Origin: Dysosmobacter welbionis
GTDB taxonomy: Bacteria > Bacillota > Clostridia > Oscillospirales > Oscillospiraceae
Assembly: GCF_005121165.3 (NCBI RefSeq)
Contig: NZ_CP034413.3
Location: 682,001-746,000 of the forward strand
Length of the DNA: 64,000 bases
Reading direction: 5' to 3'
In this document: positions 32,952-42,118 of the stretch, piece by piece
How the letters are laid out: each line of letters opens with the position of its first letter
Numbering within the stretch: position 1 is the stretch's first letter
Translations under genes and position numbers: made by a program
Notes under the pieces: model-generated
Databases searched by the model: none
The model's input: only the letters and a program-made list of their open reading frames with translations
Told to the model about the DNA's origin: nothing

Positions 32952-32994
32952 TGATTTCGAGTCAGCCCCGTTATGACCACTTCGATACCGCTGC
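32952..32994 (-). pseudogene. tRNA-Ser(CGA) 5' half, partner of the 3599 fragment
   Basis: Minus strand GCAGCGGTATCGAAGTGG up to anticodon loop CTCGAAATCA, ending in a TGATTTCGA core copy (32952-32960). The acceptor strand GCAGCGG pairs with all seven bases of CCGCTGC at 3603-3609, and the anticodon stem pairs too (one G-U). Confidence 0.85.
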
Positions 32995-33132
32995 ATATCT
33001 AGTTGTGAGAACGCAAATCAGGATAACTGTGAGCATTTTGTTAGCGTTTTTCCGAAGCGCCGCTCACACCCGCGCCCGGAAGCCCTTGGGAGACATAGCC
33101 TTTTGGCTGTTAGCACGTCCCGCCGACGTAGC

Positions 33133-33174
33133 GATTTCAAGTCAAGCTCGTTGTGACCACTTCGATGCCACTCT
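33133..33174 (-). pseudogene. Second orphan tRNA-Ser 5' half (UGA-type loop)
   Basis: Minus strand AGAGTGGCATCGAAGTGG to the anticodon loop CTTGAAATC (anticodon TGA). No matching 3' half follows. It indicates a further integration or deletion event at the same locus. The rest of 32995-33355 has no gene I can support. Confidence 0.7.
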
Positions 33175-33355
33175 GTACAGTTCCGTCCTGCGAGACGGGA
33201 AGCGGTTTTATTATGGCATATTTTCGGGAAAGTTTCAAGGAAAACCTTTTAACTTTTCGTTCGTTTCTCTTCGCCCCGCTTTTAACCACCGGGCGGAACT
33301 CTGGACGTGCTGCCCGGATAGAATGGGCCTGAGACATTTGACAGGAGGGATCGCC

Positions 33356-34009
33356 TTGCGTCCAACAGTGTTTCTCTGGGGCCTGCCGGGCCAGTACATC
33401 AATTACGAGCGTGCGCTGGAGATAGCAGGTGGACGGCCCCTGGCCTCTCCGGATCTGCGGGATGCGGTGCGGTGTGCCGCCCTGTTGTTGCCCGGCGGCG
33501 GCGATATGGAGCCCCGGCGCTACGGCCAGGCAAACACCGCCAGCCGGGGGCTGGAGCCAGAGCGGGACGCGGGAGAGCTGTTCCTGCTGGAGCAGTTCAT
33601 TATGGAGAAAAAGCCTGTTCTGGGAATTTGCCGGGGACTGCAGGTGCTGAACGTGTTTTTCGGAGGCACACTGATCCAGGACCTGCCCGGCCACAGCCAG
33701 GCGGCGGGTCGGGACCGGCTCCACCGGGTACGGACAGCCCCCTCTCCCCTGCAGGACCTTTTCGGAGAGACCTTGGTGGTGAACAGCGCCCATCATCAGG
33801 CGGCAGACCGGCTGGGGCAGGGACTGCGGGCGGTCCAATGGGCCATAGACGGCACGGTGGAGGCGGTCATCCACCAGTCCCTGCCGGTGTGGGGTGTCCA
33901 GTGGCACCCGGAGCGGCTGGCCGGCCCCTTATCCCTGTCCGGAGCCGCAGATGGAGGGTGCCTTTTCACCGCCTGGCTGGCGCTGGCTGGTGGCACAGGA
34001 CAATCTTAG
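33356..34009 (+). CDS. Gamma-glutamyl-gamma-aminobutyrate hydrolase family (peptidase C26)
   Basis: A 217-aa class I glutamine-amidotransferase-like hydrolase: LLLPGGGDMEP, nucleophile Cys in LGICRGLQVLN, catalytic His/Glu in VQWHPERL and NSAHHQAADR. The TTG start at 33356 is chosen because AGGAGG lies 8 bases upstream; the frame stays open to 32942, but that part runs through tRNA remnants. Members cleave gamma-glutamyl amides such as gamma-glutamyl-GABA or folate polyglutamates. First chromosomal gene right of the island. Confidence 0.88.
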   Translation: MRPTVFLWGLPGQYINYERALEIAGGRPLASPDLRDAVRCAALLLPGGGDMEPRRYGQANTASRGLEPERDAGELFLLEQFIMEKKPVLGICRGLQVLNVFFGGTLIQDLPGHSQAAGRDRLHRVRTAPSPLQDLFGETLVVNSAHHQAADRLGQGLRAVQWAIDGTVEAVIHQSLPVWGVQWHPERLAGPLSLSGAADGGCLFTAWLALAGGTGQS

Positions 34010-34030
34010 AAAAAAATTGCGGGTTTCCGC

Positions 34031-34059
34031 TTGACAGATGGGCTTGTCCATGGTAATAT
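34031..34059 (+). promoter_or_regulatory. Promoter of the tRNA cluster
   Basis: TTGACA (34031-34036), 17-base spacer, TAATAT (34054-34059), 32 bases before the first tRNA. Confidence 0.8.
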
Positions 34060-34091
34060 ATCTAAGCTGACGATTTCCACGGAGGGCAGAC

Positions 34092-34166
34092 GCAGGTGTA
34101 GCACAATGGTCAGGGCACCAGCCTTCCAAGCTGGGGATGCGAGTTCGATTCTCGTCACCTGCTCCA
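34092..34166 (+). tRNA. tRNA-Gly(UCC)
   Basis: Acceptor GCAGGTG / CACCTGC, anticodon stem CCAGC / GCTGG with loop CTTCCAA, T loop GTTCGATTC, CCA encoded. Confidence 0.95.
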
Positions 34167-34175
34167 ATCAAATTC

Positions 34176-34252
34176 GCGCCAGTAGCTCAGCTGGATAGAG
34201 CAACTGCCTTCTAAGCAGTAGGCCAGGGGTTCGAGTCCCTTCTGGCGTACCA
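34176..34252 (+). tRNA. tRNA-Arg(UCU)
   Basis: Acceptor GCGCCAG / CTGGCGT, anticodon loop CTTCTAA, T arm GGGGTTCGAGTCCC, CCA encoded. Confidence 0.95.
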
Positions 34253-34306
34253 ACTCCTTCCGGGGCGGTCGGTCAGCACGCATCCTGTTTAGGATCTCGA
34301 TATGTG

Positions 34307-34383
<77 letters not shown>

Positions 34384-34430
34384 CAAAAGAGGGGATCGGG
34401 GTCACCCCGGTCCCCTGTTTTCCTTTCCAT

Positions 34431-34505
34431 TGGGGCGTCGCCAAGTGGTAAGGCAAGGGACTTTGACTCCCTCATCCGCTGGTTCGAGTCCAGCCGTCCC
34501 AGCCA
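34431..34505 (+). tRNA. tRNA-Gln(UUG)
   Basis: Acceptor TGGGGCG / CGTCCCA, anticodon loop CTTTGAC, T arm CTGGTTCGAGTCCAG, CCA encoded. Confidence 0.95.
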
Positions 34506-34553
34506 AGACTTTCCAGCCCGCCCGCATTGGACGGCCGAAATAGAATACCATGT

Positions 34554-34629
34554 GATCCGTTAGCTCAGCAGGCAGAGCAACTGCCTTTTAAGCAGTGGGT
34601 CCGGGGTTCGAATCCCCGACGGGTCACCA
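34554..34629 (+). tRNA. tRNA-Lys(UUU)
   Basis: Acceptor GATCCGT / ACGGGTC, anticodon loop CTTTTAA, T arm GGGGTTCGAATCCCC, CCA encoded. Confidence 0.95.
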
Positions 34630-34666
34630 AAAAGAAAGACACGACTTTCGTCGTGTCTTTCTTTTT
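34629..34666 (+). terminator. Terminator of the tRNA cluster
   Basis: AAAGAAAGACACGAC / GTCGTGTCTTTCTTT with loop TTTC, then TTTT, directly after tRNA-Lys. Confidence 0.88.
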
Positions 34667-34833
34667 GGGTTTCGCAGGCCATTGGCCCGCGAAACCCTTC
34701 GGCGATTCAAATGCTCGGCGGAAATGAATTCTGCCTCCGCCAAGGTTCCGCCTGCGGCAAAACGCTTGTACTGCGCAAACGCACCGTCCTGCTGTGCGGA
34801 GCTCCAATGTCCGCATCTCTTCTGTCAACACAA

Positions 34834-34881
34834 GCTGTAAAAACCTCCTGAAGGGCTAATGCTTCAGGAGGTTTTTACAGC
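34834..34881. terminator. 20-bp perfect hairpin in a gene-free stretch
   Basis: GCTGTAAAAACCTCCTGAAG and its complement (34834-34853 with 34862-34881), loop GGCTAATG. A second hairpin (GGGTTTCGC / GCGAAACCC) lies near 34668-34697. 34667-35148 holds no gene I can support; an open minus-strand stretch after the hydrolase stop is probably chance. Confidence 0.7.
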
Positions 34882-35148
34882 CGGAAAATACCAGGGATTG
34901 TTCGTAACGGGTTACCAGCAAGGGATATATCAAATTTCGCTTCGATTGCCCTGTAAGATTTGGAGTCGCTGTGAAGTCTCCGCCAGCAATTTCAATGCCG
35001 ATGCTTCCAGCACCGCCTGACTGGCCGCCTGCATGATCGGGCAGATCTGTCCCCCCAAGAACTCTCTGTTGGCTTCGCACGGAAGCGATTCATTCGCCCG
35101 TGCCGGGGCAGCCGCTGTGGTGCTCCGCCCGCTCCCGTCCCAGGCTGC

Positions 35149-35808
35149 TTACAGGGTCATCTCCTCTCCCGGCTGAAGGACTTTGGCGGCAAATCCCGCC
35201 TCTTTGCAGGCGGCGGCGAATGCCTCCGGATCCTGGGTGATGGCCTGGAAGGTGTTGTAGTGCATGGGGACCGTCAGTCGGGGCCGGATCAGCTTCACTG
35301 CCCGGAGGGCATCCGCCGGGCCCATGGTGTAGAAATCTCCGATGGGCAGCAGCGCCACGTCGATGTCCTCGTCTGCCAGCAGGGTCATATCGGTCATCAG
35401 GGCCGTGTCTCCGGCGTGATAGATCTTCCTGCCCCCCATCTCAAAAAGGAAGCCGCAGGCAGGACAGCCCGCCGCACCGCCGCCGTGGAGGGCCTGGAAA
35501 AACTTGGCGCAGCCAAAGGACAGGCGGACCGTGCCGCCCAGATTTCCGGCGACGCATGCCACCCCCGCAGGGACAAACACCGCATCCGCCAGATCCGCTG
35601 TGCAGCAGACCGGCGCACCGGTACGTCTGGCGATGGCGGCTGCATCCCCTACGTGGTCCCCATGGCCGTGGGTGACAAAAATCACGTCCGGGTCCACCTT
35701 CTCTGCCCATTCAGGACGGCCAGCCCCGGTGAGGAAGGGGTCCGTCAGGACTTTGTGGACGCCGTCATCCAGCAGAAAGCAGGCATGGCCCAGAAATTGC
35801 AGCTTCAT
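35149..35808 (-). CDS. Metal-dependent hydrolase, UPF0173 (metallo-beta-lactamase fold)
   Basis: A 219-aa protein: MKLQFLGHACFLLDDG start, metal-binding THGHGDHVGDA, HAGDTALMTDM and the C-terminal PMHYNTF. ATG 35808 is chosen for AAGGAG upstream and family length. Members are cytoplasmic hydrolases of unknown substrate. It lies downstream of leuB but behind a terminator. Confidence 0.92.
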   Translation of the reverse strand: MKLQFLGHACFLLDDGVHKVLTDPFLTGAGRPEWAEKVDPDVIFVTHGHGDHVGDAAAIARRTGAPVCCTADLADAVFVPAGVACVAGNLGGTVRLSFGCAKFFQALHGGGAAGCPACGFLFEMGGRKIYHAGDTALMTDMTLLADEDIDVALLPIGDFYTMGPADALRAVKLIRPRLTVPMHYNTFQAITQDPEAFAAACKEAGFAAKVLQPGEEMTL

Positions 35809-35924
35809 ATATGCAGCACTCCTTTTTCCAAGATGGGACGGACAGCTGTCAGAGCCTCCGTCGGTCGGTTCTCTTGATGGGATGATATCATATCCGGTGG
35901 GCAAAGTAAATTCCAGCCTCCACG

Positions 35925-35960
35925 AAAAAAGCGGCGCCGGGCTTTTTCGGGCCCGACGCC
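35925..35960 (-). terminator. Terminator of the leu operon
   Basis: GGCGTCGGGC / GCCCGGCGCC stem on the minus strand (one mismatch) followed by TTTTTT, 21 bases after the leuB stop. Confidence 0.8.
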
Positions 35961-35980
35961 GTCCGCATATTCCATCTTTC

Positions 35981-37051
35981 TTACAGCCGGGCCAGGATGG
36001 CATCGCCCATGGCAGCGCAGCCCACCTTCTCACATCCGGGCCGCCAGATGTCGGCGGTGCGGATGCCGTCGTTCAGCACTTGATTCACCGCAGCTTCGAT
36101 GCAGTCTGCCTCCGCCGCCATATCGAAGCTGTACCGCAGCATCATGGCCGCGGACAGGATGCAGGCGATGGGGTTGATGATATCCTGTCCGGCGATGTCC
36201 GGGGCAGAGCCGTGGATGGGCTCGTACAGCCCCCGGGTGCCGTCCCCCAGGCTGGAGGAGGGCACCATGCCGATGCTGCCGGTGATCTCGCTGGCCTCGT
36301 CGGACAGGATGTCGCCGAACATGTTCTCCGTGACAATCACGTCGAACTGGGCGGGATCCTTGCAGATCTGCATGGCGCAGTTGTCCACGAACATCTCCCG
36401 GTATTCCACGTCCGGGTACTCCGCCGCCAGGCGGTGCATCACCTCCCGCCACAGGCGGCTGGTGTCCAGCACATTGGCCTTGTCCACGCAGGTGAGCTTT
36501 TTCTGGCGCTTGCGGGCGGTCTCAAAGCCGATGCGGCCGATCCGCTCGATCTCGTGCTCGGAATAGGGCATGGTGTCCACGGCAACCTTCTCGCCGTTTT
36601 CCTCGTAGGTCCTGTGCTCCCCGAAGTAGACGCCGCCGATCAGCTCGCGCACCACAATAAAGTCAATGCCTTTTTCCACGATGGCGGGCTTCAGGGGCGA
36701 GGCGTCCGCCAACTGGGGCCAGATTTTGGCAGGGCGGTTGTTGGAGTAAAGCCCCATGCCGGCCCGGAGCCGCAGGAGGCCCTTTTCCGCCCGCTTGTCA
36801 CCGGGCAGGCCCTCCCACTTGGGGCCGCCGATGGCCCCCAGCAGCACGCTGTCGCTTTGCAGGCACTTGTCCAGTTCCGACTGGGGCAGGGGATCCCCGT
36901 AGGCGTCGATGGCCTCGCCGCCCATCAGGACTTTTGTATAAGTAAAGGTGTGGCCGAATTTCTCAGCCACCGCGTCCAGCACCCGCAGGGCCTGGGTGAC
37001 GATCTCCGGGCTGGCGCAGTCGCCGTAGATCACCGCGATATTCTTCTCCAT
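35981..37051 (-). CDS. leuB: 3-isopropylmalate dehydrogenase
   Basis: A 356-aa enzyme oxidising and decarboxylating 3-isopropylmalate to 2-oxoisocaproate with NAD+. Visible: IAVIYGDCASPEIV start, LLRLRAGMGLYSNNRPAK, the substrate loop FGEHRTYEENG, VTENMFGDILSDEASEI and EPIHGSAPDIAGQ. Last gene of leuACDB; starts 12 bases after leuD. Full family length. Confidence 0.97.
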   Translation of the reverse strand: MEKNIAVIYGDCASPEIVTQALRVLDAVAEKFGHTFTYTKVLMGGEAIDAYGDPLPQSELDKCLQSDSVLLGAIGGPKWEGLPGDKRAEKGLLRLRAGMGLYSNNRPAKIWPQLADASPLKPAIVEKGIDFIVVRELIGGVYFGEHRTYEENGEKVAVDTMPYSEHEIERIGRIGFETARKRQKKLTCVDKANVLDTSRLWREVMHRLAAEYPDVEYREMFVDNCAMQICKDPAQFDVIVTENMFGDILSDEASEITGSIGMVPSSSLGDGTRGLYEPIHGSAPDIAGQDIINPIACILSAAMMLRYSFDMAAEADCIEAAVNQVLNDGIRTADIWRPGCEKVGCAAMGDAILARL

Positions 37052-37063
37052 ACTGCCGCCTCC

Positions 37064-37549
37064 TTACCGCGCCTGGATGCTGGCCATCAGGCCGCCGGAG
37101 CGAATGATCTTCTGGATGAAGGGCGGGAAGGGCTCCGCCTGGAAGGTCTCGCCTGTGGTCTCGTCGGTGATGACGCCGGTGTCAAAGTTCACAGACACCG
37201 TGTCTCCCTCCCGGATGGCAGTGCTGGCTGACGGGCACTCCAGGATGGGCAGACCGATGTTGATGGCATTGCGGTAGAAAATCCGGGCAAAGCTGGCGGC
37301 GATGACGCAGGCGATGCCGGCGGTCTTGATGGCCAGGGGCGCGTGCTCCCGGCTGGAGCCGCAGCCGAAGTTCTCGCCCCCCACCATGATGTCGCCCGCC
37401 TGCACCCGGGTGATGAAGGTCTTGTCAATGTCCTCCATGCAGTGGTCCGCCAGCTCCCGGGCATTCTGGGTGTTCAGGTAGCGGGCGGGGATGATGACGT
37501 CGGTGTCGATGTTGTCACCGTATTTGAATACAGAACCTCTTGCTTCCAT
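37064..37549 (-). CDS. leuD: 3-isopropylmalate dehydratase small subunit
   Basis: A 161-aa swivel-domain subunit: [33 protein letters not shown] and [18 protein letters not shown] 37549 is fixed by the family N-terminus [11 protein letters not shown] and lies 5 bases after the leuC stop. It completes the isomerase active site of LeuC. Confidence 0.96.
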   Translation of the reverse strand: MEARGSVFKYGDNIDTDVIIPARYLNTQNARELADHCMEDIDKTFITRVQAGDIMVGGENFGCGSSREHAPLAIKTAGIACVIAASFARIFYRNAINIGLPILECPSASTAIREGDTVSVNFDTGVITDETTGETFQAEPFPPFIQKIIRSGGLMASIQAR

Positions 37550-37554
37550 GGTGT

Positions 37555-38814
<1,260 letters not shown>

Positions 38815-38866
38815 GGGTATTGTGCCTCCGTTCTCTGTGATGAAGTCCAGGGGTCTCCCCCGCTGT

Positions 38867-40533
38867 TTACCGGTTATTGATGGCACTGACCAGCGCCCGG
38901 ACGCCTGCCACGATGATGTCCGTGTGGGTGCCGCAGCCCCAGGTCTCTCTGCCATCTGGCCACTTCAGCCCTACGTAGCTGCAGGCCCGGCTGTCGGTGT
39001 CAGGGTCCAGTGCGTGCTCGCTGTAATGGATCAATGTGAAGTCCATGCCCGCTGCCTGCTCGATGGCATTGGCCACCGCGTCCAGGCGGCCGTTTCCGGC
39101 GGCGCCGCACTGGATCATCCGGCTGCCGCGGCGCAGAGTCAGGTTGGCGGAGATGGACCCGTCCTGGTTCTGTGTGTAGTGGGCGGCAGTGACATTCAGC
39201 GGGGCCGCGTTGTTGACGTAGTTGTCCTCAAACACCTCCAGCACCTCCTGGACGGAGAGTTCCCGGTGGTCGTGGTCGCTGACCTCCTTGACCCGGTAGC
39301 CCAGCTGCTCCCGCATGTGGGGCGGCGGGTTATAGCCGTAGTTCTGCTGCAGCAGGAAGCCGATGCCGCCCTTGCCGCTCTGGCTGTTGATGCGGATGAC
39401 GTCCGCGTCGTAGGTGCGGCTGATGTCGTGGGGGTCGATGGGATATAGGGGCAGTCCCACCGGTGCTGGTGGTGCTCCTTCCGGTAGGTCATGCCCTTGG
39501 CGATGGCGTCCTGGTGGCTGCCGGAGAAGGCGGCGAACACCAGGCTGCCGGCGTAGGGGCTGCGCTCATAGACGTGCATCCGTGTCACCCGCTCGTATAC
39601 CTCGCAGATAGCGGGCATATCGGAGAAGTCCAGCTTCGGGTCCACTCCGTGGCTGTACATGTTCATGGCCAGGGTGATGGCGTCCACGTTGCCCGTGCGC
39701 TCCCCGTTGCCGAAGAGGCAGCACTCCACCCGCTGGGCACCGGCCAGTACCGCCAGCTCCGCGTCCGCCACGCCGCAGCCCCGGTCGTTGTGGGGATGGG
39801 TGGAGAGAACCACGGCATCCCGGTACTTCAGATGCTTGGAGCACCATTCGATCTGGTTGGCGTAGATGTGGGGCATGCTCATCTCCACCGTCACCGGCAG
39901 GTTGATAATCATGGGACGGTCCGGCGTGGGCTGCATCACGTCCAGCACTGCGTTGCAGACTTCCACGGCGTACTCCGGCTCTGTGCCGGTGAAGCTCTCC
40001 GGGCTGTACTCAAAGAGGAAATTGCCCTCGTACTCCCGGCTCAATTCCTTGATGAGCTTGGCACCGTCCACGGCGATTTGCTTGATCTCCTCCCTGGACT
40101 TGTGGAACACCTCCCGCCGCTGGGCCTCGCTGGTGGAGTTGTAGAAGTGGATGATGGCCCGGGGGGCGCCCTTCACCGCCTCAAAGGTCCGGCGGATGAT
40201 GTGGTCCCGGCACTGGGTCAGCACCTGGATCGTCACGTCCTGGGGGATGCGGTCCTCGTCGATCAGCTTGCGGAGGAACTCATACTCCGTCTCCGACGCC
40301 GCCGGGAAGCCCACCTCGATCTCCTTGAAGCCGATCTTCAGCAGCATCTCGTAGAACTCCAGCTTCTCCTCCAGGCTCATAGGCACCACCAGACTCTGGT
40401 TGCCGTCCCGCAGGTCCACGCTGCACCAGGCGGGGGCAGTCTCGATATGGTCCTTCTGCATCCACTCGTACACGTGCCCCGGCTCCACCGGCGGGGGATA
40501 GTAGCCAATCTGATATTTCGTCGCGTCCATCAT
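38867..40533 (-). pseudogene. leuA: 2-isopropylmalate synthase, frameshifted
   Basis: First enzyme of leucine synthesis (acetyl-CoA + 2-oxoisovalerate). DRE-TIM barrel: [40 protein letters not shown] and [12 protein letters not shown]-terminal regulatory domain [16 protein letters not shown] and TLIHYSEHALDP. ATG 40533 follows AAGGAGG. The frame breaks near 39453-39459: HHQHRWD continues as [17 protein letters not shown] one frame over; one extra base after GGGAC repairs it. Full product would be about 555 aa. Either recent inactivation or an indel error. Confidence 0.93.
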
Positions 40534-40578
40534 GTCAAAGTCCTCCTTCCAAGGTCTTGTCTTTGGAAGGAGGACAAC

Positions 40579-40888
40579 AAAAAATCCCATCTCTCCAAAG
40601 ACCATCAGTCTTTGAGAGACGGGAGCAAAAAATGCTGTACCCGCGGTACCACTCTCATTGCCGGGAGACCCGGCCACTCTGTACGATCGGCTCCTCCTGA
40701 GGGGGGCGAATCGCGTCTGCATGATAACGGACAGCGGCCGTCCGCACCTAAAGGCGACGCCTCTCAGCGCGGCTGCTCAAGGGCCAGTGACGCGGTCCCC
40801 TCCGTACCGCCTTGCACCGACCGGCGGCTCTCTGAAACGGGGCGTGGGATCGCCTTTTCCCCTTCATCGCATTTTGGAAGATGGGAAG
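40579..40888 (-). promoter_or_regulatory. T-box leader of the leu operon
   Basis: About 310 bases of leader. Visible on the minus strand: GATGAAGGGGAAAAG at the start, AGAGAGCC with the GGTCGGTGCAAGGC-type stem, the T-box AATGAGAGTGGTACCGCGG (TGGTACCGCG at 40642-40651), then a terminator stem CCCGTCTCTCAAAGAC / GTCTTTGGAGAGATGGG and TTTTTT (40579-40584). Uncharged tRNA, presumably tRNA-Leu, would favour antitermination. I could not place the specifier codon with certainty. Confidence 0.9.
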
Positions 40889-40917
40889 AGTATAACAGCT
40901 CCGCCGAAGGACGTCAA
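40889..40917 (-). promoter_or_regulatory. Promoter of the leu operon
   Basis: Minus strand TTGACG (40912-40917), 17-base spacer, TATACT (40889-40894), directly before the T-box leader. Confidence 0.85.
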
Positions 40918-41004
40918 GTGAGGAAATCTGTCCTCACAGCGGATTTGGTACGGTTTGACAGACATCTCTTGGCAAAGCGCGCCGTCTCTTGTGAAAACCG
41001 CAAG

Positions 41005-41034
41005 AAAAAATCAGGACGGCTGCCGCCGTCCTGA
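41005..41034 (-). terminator. Terminator left over from a minus-strand gene
   Basis: TCAGGACGGC / GCCGTCCTGA with loop of 4, then TTTTTTCTTG on the minus strand. It stands 106 bases after the stop of the cyclo-ligase fragment. Confidence 0.75.
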
Positions 41035-41139
41035 AGCGGCGGCCTCCCTCCGGAAGACCCCGCTACGGAAGCGGACCACTCCCCAGGAGCCGGGAGGGCG
41101 GGCCGGTTGTATCGTGCATCCCGAAAAATGCCCAGCACC

Positions 41140-41367
41140 TCACAGCGCCGCACCTGTCCGCCAGATCTGCGTCTCCGTGGCCACTATGGGTACCCGGCGG
41201 TCATGGAGGCCCACTGGTACGCGGGGCTGCAGCAGGCGGTCGGGGCATACCAGAATGGCGGGCCCCTGATAGTACTCCAGGTAGCGGTCGTAATACCCGC
41301 CGCCGGGGGAGCAGGTCACGCCAAGGTACGAGAGGCGCAGATGCGCACCCGGGTGGAGGGCGTCAGG
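41140..41367 (-). pseudogene. 5-formyltetrahydrofolate cyclo-ligase, C-terminal remnant
   Basis: 75 codons without a start, opened by an in-frame stop at 41368. The product reads HLRLSYLGVTCSPGGGYYDR, then a segment with CPDRLL, VPVGLHDRRVP and TETQIW. GGGYYDRYL and the VP.E.HD-like segment mark the 5-FCL family (about 185 aa when whole). The N-terminal 60% is lost. The truncation abuts the fragment on the other strand at about 41367. Confidence 0.75.
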
Positions 41368-41369
41368 TC

Positions 41370-41755
41370 AACTATGCGGACCTGCAGACCGGGCGGGGTC
41401 CTATCACGATGGAGCCCCAGTTCCCCGTGATCCCGGGGCTGGACATCGTGGAAATCGCGGAGGCTGTCGGAAACTGCGCTACCGTGCTATATAATGAGGA
41501 CAACTATGCCAAGCTGCCCGAGGACCTTCAGACGGTTCTGCGGGAGTGCATGGACCAGATCCGGGAAAAGAACAACGAGATCACGCGTGATGAGGATGCC
41601 TATTATATCGAGAAGATGAAAGCCGAAGTTCCCGGGCTAACCGTGACGGAATCCGATTATGGGTCTTTGCTGCTGTGGGCCGTGCGGTCCATGAGGAGCT
41701 GGTCGCCAGCGTCTCTGATGAAGCGCTCTGCGATGCAATCCAAGCCCTGGCCTGA
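41370..41755 (+). pseudogene. TRAP-type substrate-binding protein (DctP-like), C-terminal remnant
   Basis: Reads LDIVEIAEAVGNCATVLYNE, NYAKLPEDLQTVLRECMDQI and TVTESDYG, then shifts frame near 41660 and continues VFAAVGRAVHEELVASVSDE to a TGA at 41753. KLPEDLQ and the charged C-terminal helices resemble DctP-family binding proteins. Both the 5' part and the reading frame are lost; no permease genes are near. Family call is moderate. Confidence 0.55.
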
Positions 41756-41972
41756 GCAAGGAAGGTTCCCTCCCTGCAAGGGTCTCGTTTGGGAGACAAA
41801 TGGGACCCTTGCAGAAAACACAGGGGCGCCCACTGAGGTAAAACTTATAAAAAAGTATATGCGCCATTTTCCTTGGCCATTGTGCACGCTCCTCTCCGCC
41901 GGTCTTATGAGAGATATCATACAGCCGGGAGGGAAATGCGACAATGCCCCGCCGGGCCGGGCGATTTTCAGC

Positions 41973-42001
41973 TTGTCTCTTTGCCGGTTGTGCGGTAAAC
42001 T
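41973..42001 (+). promoter_or_regulatory. Candidate promoter of the type III RM operon
   Basis: TTGTCT (41973-41978), 17-base spacer, TAAACT (41996-42001), about 118 bases before mod. 41756-41972 holds only an 11-bp hairpin (41774-41814) without a T-run. Confidence 0.5.
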
Positions 42002-42118
42002 GGACGTATCGCGGCGCCGGACGGGGTGCAGCCGTGGATACCGGAGCGCGCCGGGGCGCCTCCGGCATCTGCATCCGGTGGAAGCGCCCGCATCTGCATG
42101 AAACGAGAGGAAGCAGAC

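Noticed and set aside
32942-33355. N-terminal extension of the C26 hydrolase to an ATG at 32942
   Set aside because: Runs through two tRNA-Ser fragments; TTG 33356 has a proper RBS and the family start.
34595-34840. ORF of 81 codons overlapping tRNA-Lys
   Set aside because: Begins inside the tRNA and passes through its terminator.
34936-35148. Open minus-strand stretch following the UPF0173 stop
   Set aside because: Merely the same frame after the stop, without a start or RBS; looks like chance.
35504-37231. Long plus-strand ORF of 575 codons opposite the hydrolase and leuB
   Set aside because: Antisense shadow in GC-rich coding DNA; low-complexity His/Gly/Ala-rich product, no RBS, and clear genes on the other strand.
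39463-41034. Long plus-strand ORF of 523 codons opposite leuA and its leader
   Set aside because: Shadow of leuA; it even runs through the T-box leader.
41774-41814. 11-bp hairpin as a terminator of the DctP remnant
   Set aside because: No T-run on either strand; kept only as an unexplained structure.
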